NCBI GenBank assembly: GCA_017619815.1
Contig: JAFZRR010000062.1
Coordinates: 33,933-97,932 of the forward strand
Direction: 5' to 3'
DNA from: Bacilli bacterium
GTDB taxonomy: Bacteria > Bacillota_I > Bacilli_A > RFN20 > CAG-826
DNA length: 64,000 nucleotides
Shown here: positions 36,825 to 46,684 of the stretch, piece by piece
How positions within the stretch are numbered: position 1 is the first letter of the stretch
How the letters are laid out: each line of letters opens with the position of its first letter
Notes under the pieces: model-generated
The model's input: the letters and a program-made list of their open reading frames with translations, nothing else
The model's database searches: none
What the model was told of the DNA's origin: nothing
Position numbers and translations under genes: made by a program

Positions 36825-37829
36825 ATGAAAAACTATAAAATTATTCCTTTATTAGCCATTATCCCATTCCTTGCTGGATGCAACGTTTCTAAATCCGGTT
36901 CTGCGAAAGCTCCTAGCTTTGCTAAAATGGGTGAAAAAGTCTCATATGAAGACTGGGCTGAAGCCATGACAAAAAACGATTTACTAGGCGCTTGGACAAA
37001 TCCAAATGAATTACATATTCCTTCCGCAGTCGCTACCGTCAAACGTTCTTATGTAGAATCCAGCAAAATCACTTCCAATAAGAAAGTTGTTGAAAGCTAT
37101 TTAATGTCTGATGCCTATGACATCAACATGAAAGCGGATATGGCCAACCTCCGTTTACAATTCTCAGGAACAGGCGAACACAAGGAAGAATATCTCCGTG
37201 AAGCTGAAGAAGAACGCGAAATCGCAAAAGAAAAAGAAGAATTAGTTTTGCAATATTCCGATGTTCAAGTTAATGATGAAAGCAAATTATATTTTGTGAG
37301 TGTTAATATGCTTGACAAAACCTATTCTTTAAACGCGAATGCTTCTAATTACACACCTGCAGAAAAGAAGGCTCTTGTGGAGAATCAAGCTGTTCAAGCA
37401 GTTTATAACTACGCAATGCCATATTTCTTCAGTTACTTATTTAATAACTATCCAAACTATAGTGTGGAACAAAAAGAGAAATACACTTTCTATCAAAAAG
37501 GACAAGTTTTCTCTTATACCTATACTGATGAATATTCCAGAGCCACTACTGATAGCAATGGTTTTGTCAAAACAATTACGACACACAAGATTGAAGAAAA
37601 ACATCAATTAGATGCAACAAAAGTTGAAACATGGAGCTATAAAGAATTCGTCGAAGATAAATACGAAACGAAGTATTTACGCGATCAAGTTGAGTATAGC
37701 ACCGCAAGATTTAAAGGCGATGTTCTTAAAGGCTCTGATGTCACTTGTATCGACGCCAACGTCAAAGCACAAGACGTCACAATTAAAGAAGTCGACATTT
37801 CCGGTTATAAAGAGGCCAATGCACATTAA
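36825..37829 (+). CDS. Lipoprotein, family B copy 2
   Basis: 334 residues, lipobox PFLAGC (Cys19), with the same opening signal as copy 1 (MKNYKIIPLLAI against MKNFKIIPLLAI), the SFAKMGEKVSYEDW and LLGAWTNPNELHIPSAV blocks and the ending AQDVTIKEVDISGY. A Glu/Arg-rich helical insert (about 125-140) is absent from copy 1. The 20-base spacer and ribosome site before it are nearly identical to those before copy 1 (AATTAAAGGAGCAAA), direct evidence that a two-gene unit was duplicated. Function unknown. Confidence 0.8.
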   Translation: MKNYKIIPLLAIIPFLAGCNVSKSGSAKAPSFAKMGEKVSYEDWAEAMTKNDLLGAWTNPNELHIPSAVATVKRSYVESSKITSNKKVVESYLMSDAYDINMKADMANLRLQFSGTGEHKEEYLREAEEEREIAKEKEELVLQYSDVQVNDESKLYFVSVNMLDKTYSLNANASNYTPAEKKALVENQAVQAVYNYAMPYFFSYLFNNYPNYSVEQKEKYTFYQKGQVFSYTYTDEYSRATTDSNGFVKTITTHKIEEKHQLDATKVETWSYKEFVEDKYETKYLRDQVEYSTARFKGDVLKGSDVTCIDANVKAQDVTIKEVDISGYKEANAH

Positions 37830-37851
37830 TCGGTGAAAAATACCGAGATAG

Positions 37852-37878
37852 AGAGGGACCAAAACGGTTCCTCTTTTT
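37852..37878 (+). terminator. Rho-independent terminator of the lipoprotein operon
   Basis: AGAGGGACC / GGTTCCTCT stem with an AAAAC loop and T5 tail. Confidence 0.9.
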
Positions 37879-38085
37879 AGTTTACATATTCCAAAAAGTG
37901 TAAATTTAACTTACATAATAGATATTATAGATATATTAATAGTATAACTATTAATGATTTCAATTTTATATATTTGTTTACTTAAAAGCATATATTTGTT
38001 TATAAGTTTCGCTTTGTGTTTATCGCGCATAAGAGTATAGTTAGACACATATTATTTACCCAAAAAGCGGAAAGGATGTGGTTTT

Positions 38086-41000
38086 ATGAATAGGAATAAG
38101 ACTACGGGAATGCTTGTGGGCACAGGATTATTGTTGTTGACAATAGTCGCATCTACATTAGCATTCAAAAATAACATTACCACCAGAACCCAAGCGAGTG
38201 ATTACTCATTAACGCTCAATAACAGCAATGGTATCAGTGGAAATAATGTATCAATTAATCAAAACGTCACCACCGATAGCGGAAACTATCAAGTCGCGTT
38301 TGCGTATGACAAATGTTCAGCTTTAAACAATGGACACGCAACGATTCTTTCAGGTGGCACAATTAAAAATGCTGATCATATCCTTTCTATTCATGCTATT
38401 ACAGCCAACTTCTCCACAAGCGGTGTTTTAAAATTTAGAACATCTTATGATGGCTCTTCTTGGGGAACTTATACATCCTTAACTAGTGGTGTGCCATATG
38501 CTTTTAGCAGCAATCCATATTACGTTGAATTGGCCACAGATGGCGCGCACGCAGTTAATTTAAATACTTTTAGATTTGATTACACATGTGAAGTGAATCC
38601 AAGCGCCAGTGGTTTACCAAGCGAAGAAAATGGATTTACCGCCACAGATACAAAGAAAGATGACTACACAATCGCAGACGTCTTTGATGAAGATAATGAA
38701 TTAGAAGTCAGAGCTCTAAATACAAATGGTGAAGACACATTATTAAATAAATCTCAATACACATACTCTGTTAAAAACAGTAATGGTGTGGCGATTAATA
38801 CTGCTCAAGCATTTGCTAGCGAAGGTACATATTACTTAACAGTTAACTATAAGTCCTATCCAGCAGTGCAAATTGAATTAACAGTTTCTTCAATTCACGT
38901 TATTGATATCTCTTTAAATACAGACTTAATTAGATTAAGAGTTGGTGAAACCGCTCAATTGACCGCATCAGTTAATCCAGTGAATGCCACAAATCAATCT
39001 ATTAACTGGTCAAGCTCTAACACATCCGTTTTAACAGTTTCCGCTACAGGTTTAGTTACTGCTAAAGCAGTTGGTCAAGCTACAGTTACTGCTTCTTCTG
39101 TTGACGGTAATAAGACTGCAACATGTGATTTCTATGTGAAAGCTCAAGCCAGCAACTCAACCGCAACAATTATTCCAAACTATACTGGTTCAGCTGGTTA
39201 TAGTACAAGTTACTCTAATAGCGCTTTTACAACAAATGGCATTTCATTAATTGATGGCCAATTCTCAAGCGTTTATGGCATGAGTACAACATCATATTTG
39301 CTCTATGCAAATGGTGGTCAAGCCTACATGATTATGTACTTTGATAGACCATACATTATTAGAGGCATTTCCGTTAATGCTAAATACTATGGTAGTGCTA
39401 CTACACTTTCATACATCACTGATGATGACTCCACAGGTGCTAGCGTCAGCGTTAGCTCAAGTAGTAATACAAATTACTCTTTAGGCAGTTTATCTAGTAA
39501 CACAAGTGCATCAAATGGTATTGCGTTTATTGCTTCTAACAGCACAAGTGGCACTGGCGTCTACATCAATCAAATTTCTTTGACTTTATATGATGCAGAA
39601 GCTAGATTCCCAACTCAAATTGCTTTACAAGATACAGATTGTAGTTTGGGTTACACAAAACAATTAACCCCAACATTCTATCCTGCTGATACAGATATGA
39701 CAGGAGTGACCTGGACAAGTAGTAATACAAATATTGCTACAGTTACCGCAAACGGTTTGGTCTATGGTAACGCTGTTGGTACAGCCACAATTACTGCCTC
39801 AATCGTCAACGAATATGGCAGAACAATTAGTGGTTCATGTGAAGTTAATGTTCATACAGTTTCTGCAACTGGTGTTGCTATCTATGCCGCATCTACAGAA
39901 CTTGCAATTGGACAAACAACACAATTACATCAAGTTTTAACACCAAGTGACACAACAAATAAGAATGTTACATGGTCATCATCTAACAATAATGTCGCAA
40001 CAGTTGATTCTGAAGGTGTTGTTACCGCTATTAGTGCTGGCACAGCCACAATTACCGTTAGAACAGTTGATGGTGGATTTACAAACACCGTATTAATCAC
40101 AGTCTTGAATCAACAATTAGATGCATACACAATCTTGCTCTACTTATGTGGTGCTGACTTAGAAAGTGAAAACGGCCAAGCAACAACTGATATTGCAGAA
40201 ATTCTTTCAGTAAGTTGCCCAAGCAATGTTAACTTTGTTATTCAAACTGGTGGTGCTGCTGCATGGAAGAATTACAATATTAGCGCTACTAACATTGGCA
40301 GATATCACGTCAATAATAAGTCATTAGTACAAGATGCTTCATTGGATCAAGCAAGCATGGGTGATTATGAAACATTTAGAGATTTCCTTGAATGGGGTAT
40401 GGTTACATATCCAGCTCAAAAATATGGCGTTATCATGTGGAACCATGGTGGTGCTATGCAAGGTGTCTGTTATGATGAAAATTTCAACGATGACAGCTTA
40501 TACAATAGTGAAGTCTATTGGGGCGTCAATGATGCCAGAATCTTAGCTGGTGTTAGTGAAAAATTAGAATTCATTGCTTACGACGTCTGCTTAATGGCAG
40601 TTCAAGATGTTGCTGAATTCAATAGTCACAACTTCAACTATATGATTGCTTCTCAAGAGAGCGAGTCTGGAACAGGATATGATTATGATGGATGGTTACC
40701 AACCTTATATAACAATCCTGCCAACGTTAATACAGTTACATTATTAACAAAGATTGCTGATACATTTATGGCAGAACAAGGCACAAGAAATAACCAAACT
40801 CAAGCCGTTTATGATTTGAGCAAAATGTCAGCTTACCTTACTGCATTTGAATCCTTGGCTTCCAAACTCACAACAGTGATTACAAGTTCATCAGTTTGGA
40901 CTAGATTTAAAAACGTTTGTAACTCCGCACAAAGATACGGCGCGCAAACATATCAAGGAACAACATATTATTTATTTGATGTATTTGATGTTTCTACATT

Positions 41001-41244
41001 CATTACAAAGATGCAGTCAAATACCACTTTCAAGAATCAATGTTCTTCACAATTAACTACTTTGAAAACAGCTCTTACTAATTTAGTTGTTTATGAAAAA
41101 CATGGTAGTCAAACAAGTGGCGGTGGCTTATGCTTCTTCTGCCCAATCAGTGGTTATGCTGCACATGTTGAATATGATGAATACGAGACCAACTTCACAA
41201 CTTGGAGACTCCTTTGTGAAAAATACGGTTCTTGGTACGACTAA
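38086..41244 (+). CDS. Second stalked clostripain-like (C11) surface protease with Big_2 domains
   Basis: 1052 residues, paralogue of the protease at 29656. Hydrophobic N-terminus then STLAFKNNITTRTQASDYS, again of SipW-substrate type. Order: the shared N-terminal beta domain (38-170), an Ig-like part, Big_2 (about 280-355), a beta module (365-505), two Big_2 (505-675), C11 protease (about 680-1052) with WNHGG and AYDVCLMA intact. It lacks the module ending LYKK found in its paralogue. AAAGGATG precedes the ATG. The long AT-rich leader shares the 12-mer TTTGTTTACTTA with the leader of the lipoprotein operon. Confidence 0.9.
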   Translation: MNRNKTTGMLVGTGLLLLTIVASTLAFKNNITTRTQASDYSLTLNNSNGISGNNVSINQNVTTDSGNYQVAFAYDKCSALNNGHATILSGGTIKNADHILSIHAITANFSTSGVLKFRTSYDGSSWGTYTSLTSGVPYAFSSNPYYVELATDGAHAVNLNTFRFDYTCEVNPSASGLPSEENGFTATDTKKDDYTIADVFDEDNELEVRALNTNGEDTLLNKSQYTYSVKNSNGVAINTAQAFASEGTYYLTVNYKSYPAVQIELTVSSIHVIDISLNTDLIRLRVGETAQLTASVNPVNATNQSINWSSSNTSVLTVSATGLVTAKAVGQATVTASSVDGNKTATCDFYVKAQASNSTATIIPNYTGSAGYSTSYSNSAFTTNGISLIDGQFSSVYGMSTTSYLLYANGGQAYMIMYFDRPYIIRGISVNAKYYGSATTLSYITDDDSTGASVSVSSSSNTNYSLGSLSSNTSASNGIAFIASNSTSGTGVYINQISLTLYDAEARFPTQIALQDTDCSLGYTKQLTPTFYPADTDMTGVTWTSSNTNIATVTANGLVYGNAVGTATITASIVNEYGRTISGSCEVNVHTVSATGVAIYAASTELAIGQTTQLHQVLTPSDTTNKNVTWSSSNNNVATVDSEGVVTAISAGTATITVRTVDGGFTNTVLITVLNQQLDAYTILLYLCGADLESENGQATTDIAEILSVSCPSNVNFVIQTGGAAAWKNYNISATNIGRYHVNNKSLVQDASLDQASMGDYETFRDFLEWGMVTYPAQKYGVIMWNHGGAMQGVCYDENFNDDSLYNSEVYWGVNDARILAGVSEKLEFIAYDVCLMAVQDVAEFNSHNFNYMIASQESESGTGYDYDGWLPTLYNNPANVNTVTLLTKIADTFMAEQGTRNNQTQAVYDLSKMSAYLTAFESLASKLTTVITSSSVWTRFKNVCNSAQRYGAQTYQGTTYYLFDVFDVSTFITKMQSNTTFKNQCSSQLTTLKTALTNLVVYEKHGSQTSGGGLCFFCPISGYAAHVEYDEYETNFTTWRLLCEKYGSWYD

Positions 41245-41260
41245 TATCAAAACAATAACT

Positions 41261-41287
41261 AGGGACAGGGAAACCTGTTCCTTTTTA
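41261..41287 (+). terminator. Rho-independent terminator
   Basis: AGGGACAGG-GAAA-CCTGTTCCT followed by T5, ending the second stalked protease transcript. Confidence 0.9.
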
Positions 41288-41384
41288 TATGAAAATAGGC
41301 GATTTAAGACATTTTTATAATATAAACGGTTAATTGCTCGTTTTGTGCGTGTTACGCGTATCAGCGCATTAAAAAAGAACAGGA

Positions 41385-42368
41385 TTATTGTTGTTCTTCC
41401 TGTTCTTCTTTGTTTTCAATTTCTTTTCTATTCTTTCTTTCAAGTCTTACAAGCATATACGAACCGAATGCACACGCCGCTAAGACGATAATTCCAATTA
41501 GTATTTCTAACCACATTGGTAAGACTGGGTTGATGACTTCCACTGTTGGCCTACCCGCCCAATGGAGATAGTAGTTATAGATTTGATAATTGAAGAATAA
41601 GACTAATATTGATCCACCGATGAAACCGATAATGGTGAAGAATGTGTTATCTCTGAACTTCTTCAATAAGAGAGTCATGACTTTACTAACAAGTACCACA
41701 CCGATGAGACATCCTAGTCCGAAACATCCTATGACACCGAGAAGTGGTCCAATCATTGACCAATCTCCGTGTATACACATAGAACCCCATCCTTTGACAG
41801 AATCCACAAGTGGGCGATAGAAGCCAATGACTAATAAGATTAATGAACCGGATAAACCTGGAACTGTTAACGCGACTGCGGCAAGAACACCAACAGGCAC
41901 TAATACAAAGTATAACCACCAGTTTTGATTAATATTTGCGAATAATCCACCGATATTCATCTTATCGCCAAAGGCTACTGATAAGATGCCTAATGCGATA
42001 ACGAATAATGCACCTGTGATAATTAATGCTATTTGAAGCTTATTCGGTTTAATACCTTTTACTTTTTCAGTAATACTTGGGAATGAACCAATTAAGAATC
42101 CTGCAAAGATACATATGAGAACAAACATCAAATGTTCAAACGCTAATGAGAAGAGATAAATACAAGGAATGACCGCAAGAACGATACCTAATAAAATTGG
42201 AATGAGAACTAAGATGGCATGACCAAACTTTTTTCTAAAGTTATTAACGGCATCAATGATGTCTTCATAAACTCGAAAAATAACGGCAATAGCGGCACCT
42301 GATACTCCTGGTATAGCAGCACCAACACCGATGCCCATACCTGCTAATAATCGTTTCAAAAACTTCAT
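41385..42368 (-). CDS. DUF368 family membrane protein (PopT-like undecaprenyl-phosphate translocase)
   Basis: 327 residues with about 9 membrane spans. The family signature GMGIGVGAAIPGVSGA is at the N-terminus, and a second related glycine-proline loop (ALTVPGLSGSLILLV) occurs near 170, giving the inverted-repeat look of DUF368. Members such as PopT have been linked to flipping undecaprenyl phosphate back across the membrane for cell-wall recycling; that role here is by family only. The C-terminus is charged (Glu/Gln/Lys). It is transcribed away from pth across a 47-base gap. Confidence 0.85.
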   Translation of the reverse strand: MKFLKRLLAGMGIGVGAAIPGVSGAAIAVIFRVYEDIIDAVNNFRKKFGHAILVLIPILLGIVLAVIPCIYLFSLAFEHLMFVLICIFAGFLIGSFPSITEKVKGIKPNKLQIALIITGALFVIALGILSVAFGDKMNIGGLFANINQNWWLYFVLVPVGVLAAVALTVPGLSGSLILLVIGFYRPLVDSVKGWGSMCIHGDWSMIGPLLGVIGCFGLGCLIGVVLVSKVMTLLLKKFRDNTFFTIIGFIGGSILVLFFNYQIYNYYLHWAGRPTVEVINPVLPMWLEILIGIIVLAACAFGSYMLVRLERKNRKEIENKEEQEEQQ

Positions 42369-42415
42369 ACGTTATTAAATATAACACAAAAAAGTGTATA
42401 ATACGTGGAGAGCGT

Positions 42416-42973
42416 ATGAAATTAATTGTCGGCTTAGGAAATCCAGGAAAGAAATATGAGCATACCCGTCACAATATGGGTTTTGATGCCATAGATCTAT
42501 TATCTGACTTATCGCAAATTGATGTTGATAAGGAAGTTTTTCATGGTTTGATGGGAAGAGGCAATGTCTTTGATGAAGATATTATGCTTTTTAAACCAAC
42601 AACCTTTATGAACCTTTCTGGTACAGCGGTTAGAGAAGTCGTTAATTATTTCAAAATACCATTAGAAGATGTGATTATCATTTTCGATGATATGGCGCTT
42701 GCACCCGGCAAAATTAGATTAAGACCTGATGGATCTAGTGGTGGACATAAGGGAATGCAAAACATTATCGATAATTTAGGTACCGATAAGATTAAACGCA
42801 TTCGTATCGGTATTGGTGAACCAGAAGAAAATGACAATATCGACTATGTCTTATCTAAACCAATTAAAGAAGAAAGAGAATTAATCGACGAAGCCATTAA
42901 GAATGTAATCGAAGCAGTAAAGGAGATCTTGAAGTCCGATAATTTTGAACGGGCGATGAACAAATTCAACTAA
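42416..42973 (+). CDS. pth: Peptidyl-tRNA hydrolase
   Basis: 185 residues, the normal length. Frees tRNA from peptidyl-tRNA dropped by ribosomes. GLGNPGKKYEHTRHNMGFD holds the Asn and catalytic His; FDDMALAPGKIRLRPDGSSGGHKG holds the Asp and second conserved block. TATAAT lies upstream in the short gap to the divergent gene and GGAGAG serves as ribosome site. It begins the conserved pth-mfd string and ends 10 bases before mfd. Confidence 0.97.
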   Translation: MKLIVGLGNPGKKYEHTRHNMGFDAIDLLSDLSQIDVDKEVFHGLMGRGNVFDEDIMLFKPTTFMNLSGTAVREVVNYFKIPLEDVIIIFDDMALAPGKIRLRPDGSSGGHKGMQNIIDNLGTDKIKRIRIGIGEPEENDNIDYVLSKPIKEERELIDEAIKNVIEAVKEILKSDNFERAMNKFN

Positions 42974-42983
42974 GGAGGTCATT

Positions 42984-45900
42984 TTGAACCTATTTGAAAA
43001 GTTGAAAACCAATATGCCTACCCCCTCCCTCTTGAAGAAAAAGGGACATTTTGTCGTGGATGACTCTATTGGAATCTCCTTATTAACCGCGTTAAATTAC
43101 TACGAAAACAAAGGCAGTTATCTATTAGTAACTAGCAATTTATATAAAGCTCAAAACATCTATTCCAAGATTTGTTCTTTTGTTCCAGAAAAGGATGTTT
43201 TGTTATTCCCTTCCGATGAACTTATTAGAGCGGAAACTTTAGCCCAAACAAAAGAAATGGTGGCGACAAGGTTATACACACTTAATGAGCTACTTAATGG
43301 TCATGGAAAAATCGTTGTTGCCAATTTAGCTAGTGCGACAAGATATTTACCAAATCCAAGTGTCTTTAAGAACTTAACTTTAGATTTTGAAGTTGGTGGT
43401 CATTACAACATTTCCGAGATTAAAAAGCAACTCATCAAAGCGGGTTATTATCTCGTAAATAAAATTGATCAATCATTACAGTTCGCTAGCCGTGGTGACA
43501 TCGTTGATATCTTCTCAGTTAATTACGATAAACCGATAAGAATTGAGTTCTTTGATGATGAAATTGAGTCAATAAGATTTTTCGAAATATCTACGCAAAT
43601 CTCAGTTAAAAGTTTGCAAAAAGTCACTATTTTGCCAGCATCCGATATTATTTTATCTGATGAAGAAGTGCAAAAATGTGGAGATATAATTCTTGACCAA
43701 TTGCAAAAGGATCAAGAGCATTTAGACCTTGGAACTTTTGAGAAATTAAGAGATCAAACAATGAATGATGTTTCCGATATTATGGAAGGAAATGTCTCAG
43801 AAAGACTTTATAAATATTACGGATTAATAACACAAAAACATAATTCCATTTTTGACTATTGTGAGGGTTTCACAACCATCTTTGTGGATGAAGATTCTTT
43901 AAAACATTCTTACGACATTTTATTTAATGAATCGTTTAATTACTTAGAAGAATTACATGAAAGTGGAAGACTCATTTCTCATCTCCAAATGTATCAAAAT
44001 ATCGATTCACTAAATACAGGCAAATCGATAAGGACTTCTTCTCTTTCTAGTTCTCCAGATGATGTTATTTTCAATGTTAGAACCGTTCCGTTCCAAGCAA
44101 ATAAATCTAGTGATGCGATAAATATCATCCATACATATTTAAATGAGAGTTATACAATTTGTGTTTGTTTAAATAACCATGAGCAAGCCTCTTTGTTAAC
44201 TAAACAATTAAATGAACTAGTTATTCCATATGAGCTTACGCACGCATTCGATTTACCAGAGAAAACTAATATTGGAATATCTTTAACTAACTTAGATTCT
44301 GGATTTGTTTTACCGGATGCGAAGATTGTTTTCCTTACAAGTAAGGAACTCTTTAATGAAAAAGTAAGAGTATCTCGTTTTGACTCACGTTTTAAAGAAG
44401 GAACTATTCTTAAGAGTTATGAAGACTTAGAACCTGGTGATTATGTTGTTCATGAATATCAAGGTATTGGTCAATTCTTAGAACTTCAAACTTTAGAGGT
44501 TGATGGAACACATCGCGATTATTTAAAGATTGCATATCACGGCGGAGAAATCCTTTACGTCCCATTATCTCAATTCCAATTAGTGAGAAAGTATATTGGT
44601 AAAGAAGGTTCCGCACCTCGTTTATCTCATCTCCACACAAAGGATTGGGAGAATACCAAAAAGAAGATTAAAGAAAGAGTTAACGATTTAGCAAATCGCT
44701 TAATGAACTTATATATCGAAAGAAATAAAGTCAAAGGATTTGCCTTCCAAAAAGATGATGAATTCCAAAAGCAATTCGAAGATTCTTTTGAGTACGAATT
44801 AACACCTGATCAAGTCACCGCATTAAAAGCAATTAAAGACGATATGGAATCGCCTCACCCAATGGATAGGCTTCTTTGTGGTGATGTTGGATTTGGTAAA
44901 ACTGAGTTAGCATTCCGAGCCGCATTTAAGGCCATATTATCTGGCAAACAAGTTGCAATTCTTTGTCCAACAACATTATTAGCGAGACAGCATTATGAGC
45001 TAGCTTTGCAGCGTTTTTTACCATTTGATGTCAATATTGCAGTGTTTTCGAGATTAGTTCCAGAACGACAACAACAAGAATTTTTAAAGCAAGTCAGTAG
45101 TGGAAAAGCTCATCTTGTAATAGGCACTCATAGATTGTTAAGTAAAGATATTTGTTTTAAAGATTTAGGTCTTTTAATCGTCGATGAAGAGCAAAGATTT
45201 GGCGTGGAACAAAAAGAGAAAATTAAAGAACTAAAAACTAATATTGATGTTTTGTCTTTATCCGCGACACCTATTCCAAGAACGCTTCAAATATCTTTAT
45301 TAGGTGTGAGATCAATGTCCATCATCAATACTGCACCTAAAGAAAGAATGCCAATACAAACATATGTCACACCATTTGATTTAGATGTTGCTAAAGAACT
45401 TATTGAAAGAGAACTTGGAAGAAATGGTCAAGTCTTCTATATGCATAACAATATTTCTACTTTGTATATGCGCGCTAATAGATTAGAAAAACTTCTTCCA
45501 GGAGTAACTATCGGAGTTGCTCATGGACAAATGAGTAGAGATGATATTGAAGATGTCATGATTCGTTTCTATAACGGAGAAATAAAGGTACTCGTATGTA
45601 CATCAATCGTGGAGAACGGTATCGATGTTCCTAACGCAAATATGATTATCGTCGAAGATAGTGATAAATATGGATTATCTCAACTTTATCAGATCAAAGG
45701 TCGTGTGGGACGTAGCGATCGTATTGCGTACGCGTATTTAATGTATAACAAATACAAGCAATTAAATGAAAAGGCACAAAAGAGATTAAAAGCCCTTCAA
45801 GATTTCACAGAACTTGGTAGTGGATATAAGATTGCTCAACGTGACTTAATGATTCGTGGCGCAGGTGATATTCTCGGTCCTGAACAAGCTGGCTTTATTG

Positions 45901-46454
45901 ATTCCATTGGTTTAGACATGTACATCAAATTATTAAATGAAGCAGTTCAAGATAAGATGAACCCACATGAAGAAAAGCCAATTGAAGCCAATCCAGAACT
46001 TGGTTTGGATGCATATATTCCAAAGGAATATGCTTCTGATAGTGATAAGATTGGTTTGTATCAAGAAATCTTAATGGCGCCTTCTTTAGAAGATTTAGCA
46101 ATTTTAAAGAATAAAACCAAAGATATATATGGTGATTTACCAGATGAAGTTGATAAATTATTCACTAAACGAATGATTGATTTATTGGTAAGAGAAGGAC
46201 AAGTTGAAAACTTATCTGAAGTCTATCAAAAGATTGAAATTGTTTTAGGAGATGCTTATCTCAAGATTAAAGGTATCGGAAATATACTTTTTGAAGCTTT
46301 AATTCCATATCTCAATTTCATCAAAGTTAGTTATACAAATAACAAATTTAAAATATTAGTAACTAAGAGAAAAACTTGGATAAGTGATTTAGAAAAGATA
46401 TTAAGAACCTTAACTAATATCGTTAAAGGAAATAAAATAAAAGAAGTTATATGA
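42984..46454 (+). CDS. mfd: Transcription-repair coupling factor Mfd
   Basis: 1156 residues, full length. Starts with TTG at 42984, set by AGGAGGT 5 bases upstream. Order: UvrB-like N-terminal domains (to about 330), the RNA-polymerase-binding CarD-like/RID region (EPGDYVVHEYQGIGQF, near 485), then RecG-like helicase lobes with Walker A GDVGFGKTE (near 633), DEEQ box (near 735), and motif VI region QLYQIKGRVGRS, and the C-terminal UvrB-inhibiting domain. It removes stalled polymerase and recruits UvrA. The stop overlaps the next gene by four bases (ATGA). Confidence 0.97.
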   Translation: MNLFEKLKTNMPTPSLLKKKGHFVVDDSIGISLLTALNYYENKGSYLLVTSNLYKAQNIYSKICSFVPEKDVLLFPSDELIRAETLAQTKEMVATRLYTLNELLNGHGKIVVANLASATRYLPNPSVFKNLTLDFEVGGHYNISEIKKQLIKAGYYLVNKIDQSLQFASRGDIVDIFSVNYDKPIRIEFFDDEIESIRFFEISTQISVKSLQKVTILPASDIILSDEEVQKCGDIILDQLQKDQEHLDLGTFEKLRDQTMNDVSDIMEGNVSERLYKYYGLITQKHNSIFDYCEGFTTIFVDEDSLKHSYDILFNESFNYLEELHESGRLISHLQMYQNIDSLNTGKSIRTSSLSSSPDDVIFNVRTVPFQANKSSDAINIIHTYLNESYTICVCLNNHEQASLLTKQLNELVIPYELTHAFDLPEKTNIGISLTNLDSGFVLPDAKIVFLTSKELFNEKVRVSRFDSRFKEGTILKSYEDLEPGDYVVHEYQGIGQFLELQTLEVDGTHRDYLKIAYHGGEILYVPLSQFQLVRKYIGKEGSAPRLSHLHTKDWENTKKKIKERVNDLANRLMNLYIERNKVKGFAFQKDDEFQKQFEDSFEYELTPDQVTALKAIKDDMESPHPMDRLLCGDVGFGKTELAFRAAFKAILSGKQVAILCPTTLLARQHYELALQRFLPFDVNIAVFSRLVPERQQQEFLKQVSSGKAHLVIGTHRLLSKDICFKDLGLLIVDEEQRFGVEQKEKIKELKTNIDVLSLSATPIPRTLQISLLGVRSMSIINTAPKERMPIQTYVTPFDLDVAKELIERELGRNGQVFYMHNNISTLYMRANRLEKLLPGVTIGVAHGQMSRDDIEDVMIRFYNGEIKVLVCTSIVENGIDVPNANMIIVEDSDKYGLSQLYQIKGRVGRSDRIAYAYLMYNKYKQLNEKAQKRLKALQDFTELGSGYKIAQRDLMIRGAGDILGPEQAGFIDSIGLDMYIKLLNEAVQDKMNPHEEKPIEANPELGLDAYIPKEYASDSDKIGLYQEILMAPSLEDLAILKNKTKDIYGDLPDEVDKLFTKRMIDLLVREGQVENLSEVYQKIEIVLGDAYLKIKGIGNILFEALIPYLNFIKVSYTNNKFKILVTKRKTWISDLEKILRTLTNIVKGNKIKEVI

Positions 46455-46684
46455 GATTAGATTTAGTACTCAAACAAACACGAATAATTAAAAGAAGAAC
46501 CATCGCCAAAGAAGTATGCGACGCAGGTAAAATTTTCGTTAACGGTAAAGTGGGAAAACCATCCACTGAAGTTAACGATCAAGATATTTTAGAACTTCAT
46601 TTAGGTCAAAAAATCTTAAAAGTAAAAATAACCTATATTCAACAAGGTAAAAAGCAAGTTCCAACATTTGAAGAATTACAATAA
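46451..46684 (+). CDS. rqcP: S4-domain ribosome quality-control protein RqcP (YabO)
   Basis: 77 residues consisting of one S4 RNA-binding domain (MRLDLVLKQTRIIKRRTIAK, then AGKIFVNGKVGKPSTEV). In Bacillus RqcP sits in the same neighbourhood after mfd and helps RqcH add alanine tails to stalled nascent chains on 50S subunits. Starts inside the mfd stop (ATGA) and its stop overlaps the tilS start by one base (TAATG), so translation is coupled on both sides. Confidence 0.9.
   Translation: MRLDLVLKQTRIIKRRTIAKEVCDAGKIFVNGKVGKPSTEVNDQDILELHLGQKILKVKITYIQQGKKQVPTFEELQ

Noticed and set aside
41353..41360. TACGCGTA as a second copy of the palindromic operator at 16529
   Set aside because: Only 8 bases match and the site lies between two convergent gene ends, where no promoter is expected.
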